Below are positions 39,917 to 41,892 of a stretch of 41,892 bases of DNA, in pieces. Source of the DNA: Bacillus fungorum (GTDB taxonomy: Bacteria; Bacillota; Bacilli; Bacillales; Bacillaceae_G); NCBI RefSeq assembly GCF_002746455.1, contig NZ_NWUW01000033.1, positions 1-41,892 of the forward strand, written 5' to 3'. The position numbers were made by a program, and so were the translations under genes. Numbering within the stretch: the first letter of the stretch is position 1; each line of letters starts with the position of its first letter. The notes below the pieces were generated by a model. That model saw only the letters and a program-made list of their open reading frames with translations. It ran no database searches and was not told where the DNA came from.

Positions 39917-41416
39917 ATGGATAACATGAACCACGAAGAATTAAACGACCAATTGCTTGTTCGTCGTGAAAAGCTACATAACTTACGTGAGCAAGGAATC
40001 GATCCGTTCGGTAAACGATTTGAACGTACAAATGCAACAAATGACTTATTAAGCTTATATGGAGAGTTCTCTAAAGAAGAATTAGAAGAGAAAGAAATCT
40101 CTGTTTCTATTGCTGGTCGTATTATGACAAAGCGCGGTAAAGGAAAAGCTGGATTTGCACATATTCAAGATTTACATGGACAAGTTCAAATTTACGTTCG
40201 TAAAGATGCTGTTGGAGATGAAGAGTACGAATTATTTAAAACAGCAGATTTAGGTGACTTAGTAGGTATTGAAGGTAAAGTGTTCAAAACAAACGTTGGA
40301 GAACTTTCAGTGAAAGCAACGGGCTTTACGCTATTAACGAAATCTCTTCGTCCATTACCGGATAAATATCATGGATTAAAAGATGTTGAACAACGCTACC
40401 GTCAACGTTACTTAGATTTAATTACAAGTATGGAAAGTCGTGAAACATTCGTTACTCGCAGTAAAATCATTCGTGAAATGAGAAGATACTTAGATGATAA
40501 CGGTTATCTTGAAGTGGAAACACCTATGATGCATGCAATTGCGGGTGGAGCTTCTGCGCGTCCTTTCATTACGCACCATAATGCGTTAGATATGGAATTA
40601 TATATGCGTATCGCAATTGAACTTCATTTAAAACGCCTTATTGTGGGTGGATTAGAAAAAGTTTATGAAATCGGTCGTGTATTCCGTAATGAGGGTGTAT
40701 CAACTCGTCATAATCCTGAGTTTACGATGATTGAATTATATGAAGCGTATGCTGATTATAAAGATATTATGAAACTAACAGAAAATATGGTTGCTCATAT
40801 TGCGAAGCAAGTACTAGGTACAACAACAATCCAATATGGTGATTATGAAATTAATCTAGAACCAGAATGGACACGTCTCCATATGGTAGATGCAATTAAA
40901 GAACATTCTGGAGCAGATTTCTGGAATCCGATGAGTGTAGAAGAAGCGCGTGAACTTGCAAAAGAACATAATGTAGAAATTAAGGATACAATGGAAGTTG
41001 GTCATATTATTAATGAATTCTTCGAGCAAAAAGTAGAAGATAAATTAATCCAACCAACATTTATTTATGGTCATCCAGTAGAAATTTCGCCACTTGCAAA
41101 AAAGAATGACGAAGATCCACGATTCACAGATCGTTTCGAATTATTTATCGTTGCACGTGAACATGCAAATGCATTCACTGAGTTAAATGATCCAATCGAT
41201 CAGAAAGAACGTTTTGAAGCGCAATTAAAAGAACGCGAACAAGGTAATGACGAAGCTCACATGATGGATGATGATTATATCGAAGCTCTTGAGTATGGTA
41301 TGCCTCCTACAGGTGGATTAGGAATTGGTATTGATCGCCTTGTTATGTTATTAACGAATGCACCATCTATTCGTGATGTACTATTATTCCCTGCTATGCG
41401 TCATAAACAAGACTAA
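39917..41416 (+). CDS. lysS: Lysyl-tRNA synthetase (class II)
   Basis: 499-residue class IIb synthetase that charges tRNA-Lys. The N-terminal OB-fold anticodon-binding domain is at ~55-165 ([20 protein letters not shown]). The catalytic core has motif 1 ([11 protein letters not shown]), motif 2 ([21 protein letters not shown]) and motif 3 ([14 protein letters not shown]). CTGGAGTGAT precedes the ATG at a long spacing; a second in-frame ATG lies 9 nt in. No T-box is visible upstream. It is the last protein gene before the rRNA operon. Confidence 0.98.
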
Positions 41417-41446
41417 GCTTTGGAGATTTCTCCAAAGCTTTTTTTA
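41415..41446 (+). terminator. lysS terminator
   Basis: A 12-bp perfect inverted repeat (41415-41426 with 41429-41440) and a T7 tail. It begins within the stop codon. Confidence 0.9.
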
Positions 41447-41566
41447 TTTGAGTATGAGTTGTCTGGAGATAGTATATCTTGATAGTGCGAGAAATTATAT
41501 TTATATAGAAGAAAAGTGCTGTTTTTATACTTTTTTACTAAGTTAAAAATTTTATTAGAAAAACTA

Positions 41567-41595
41567 TTGCATTTTAATAATCAAACTGGTATATT
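41567..41595 (+). promoter_or_regulatory. Upstream rRNA promoter (P1)
   Basis: TTGCAT (41567-41572), a 17-bp spacer and TATATT (41590-41595); A/T-rich upstream sequence could act as an UP element. Confidence 0.6.
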
Positions 41596-41660
41596 TATAT
41601 TCGTTGCCACGAAAGGTAACAAGCAAAACAAACGAAAAACAACTTATTGAAAAAAAGTTG

Positions 41661-41689
41661 TTGACGAAAATATAACAAAATGTTATATT
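41661..41689 (+). promoter_or_regulatory. Downstream rRNA promoter (P2)
   Basis: TTGACG (41661-41666), a 17-bp spacer and TATATT (41684-41689), 94 bp after P1. Tandem promoters are normal for Bacillus rRNA operons. Confidence 0.75.
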
Positions 41690-41788
41690 AATAAAGTCGC
41701 TTCTGAGCGACGAAGTAGTTCTTTGAAAACTGAACGAAACAAACAACGTGAAACGTCAATTTTTATTTTAGATGCTAGACAAACTAAC

Positions 41789-41892
<104 letters not shown>

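Larger units (their letters stand above)
41447..41788. other. lysS-rRNA intergenic region and rrn leader
   Basis: It is AT-rich with no protein gene. It contains two tandem rRNA promoters (listed) and a small perfect hairpin GTCGCT/AGCGAC (41696-41701 with 41706-41711). It also contains the conserved leader motif TTCTTTGAAAACTGAAC (~41719-41735), the Bacillus rrn leader/boxA-like segment preceding 16S. Confidence 0.65.

Overview
This window is a stretch of Firmicutes chromosome, almost certainly from the Bacillus cereus group. Gene order closely follows the origin-proximal metS-lysS region of Bacillus subtilis. The first ~104 nt of a 16S rRNA gene at the right edge carry a V1 stem-loop that I recognise as the B. 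cereus/thuringiensis/anthracis form. The DNA is AT-rich with strong AGGAGG-type ribosome binding sites. Every gene except abrB is on the plus strand, as expected near oriC.

Layout. (1) 1-956: abrB on the minus strand with its promoter and tandem Spo0A boxes, then a structured segment in front of metS. (2) 957-9731: metS, tatD, rnmV-ksgA, yabG, veg, sspF, ispE, purR, ridA. (3) 9812-17410: spoVG, glmU, prs, pth, fin, mfd. (4) 17439-23684: spoVT, yabM, yabN, rqcP, yabP-yabQ-divIC, yabR. (5) 23725-26736: tRNA-Met, tRNA-Glu, spoIIE. (6) 26821-33837: tilS-hpt, ftsH, coaX-hslO, cysK. (7) 34014-39844: the folate cluster pabB-pabA-pabC-folP-folB-folK with yazB and dusB. (8) 39864-41892: lysS and the start of an rRNA operon.

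Housekeeping genes (translation, rRNA/tRNA maturation, PRPP, folate, cysteine, cell wall, DNA repair) are interleaved with sporulation genes. Several sporulation genes carry readable stage-specific promoters: sigma-H for spoVG, sigma-K for yabG, sigma-F/G types for sspF, fin and spoVT, a sigma-E -10 for yabP, and a Spo0A-type sigma-A promoter with a 21-bp spacer for spoIIE. abrB carries two Spo0A boxes. The master regulator (AbrB/Spo0A) and its downstream compartments are therefore all represented.

Compared with B. subtilis as I recall it, several genes are absent from their usual places: yabE (tatD/rnmV), ctc (prs/pth), yabS-yabT (spoIIE/tilS) and yacD (hslO/cysK). No intact IS, prophage or CRISPR array was seen. 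The one segment that conserved genes do not explain is the 649-890 block upstream of metS. It is comparatively GC-rich, highly structured and bracketed by an 11-bp direct repeat. It looks like a short non-autonomous mobile element, possibly a bcr-type or IS200/IS605-derived (omega-RNA-like) relic, and is the best candidate for something under-described. The rest is well-conserved core genome.
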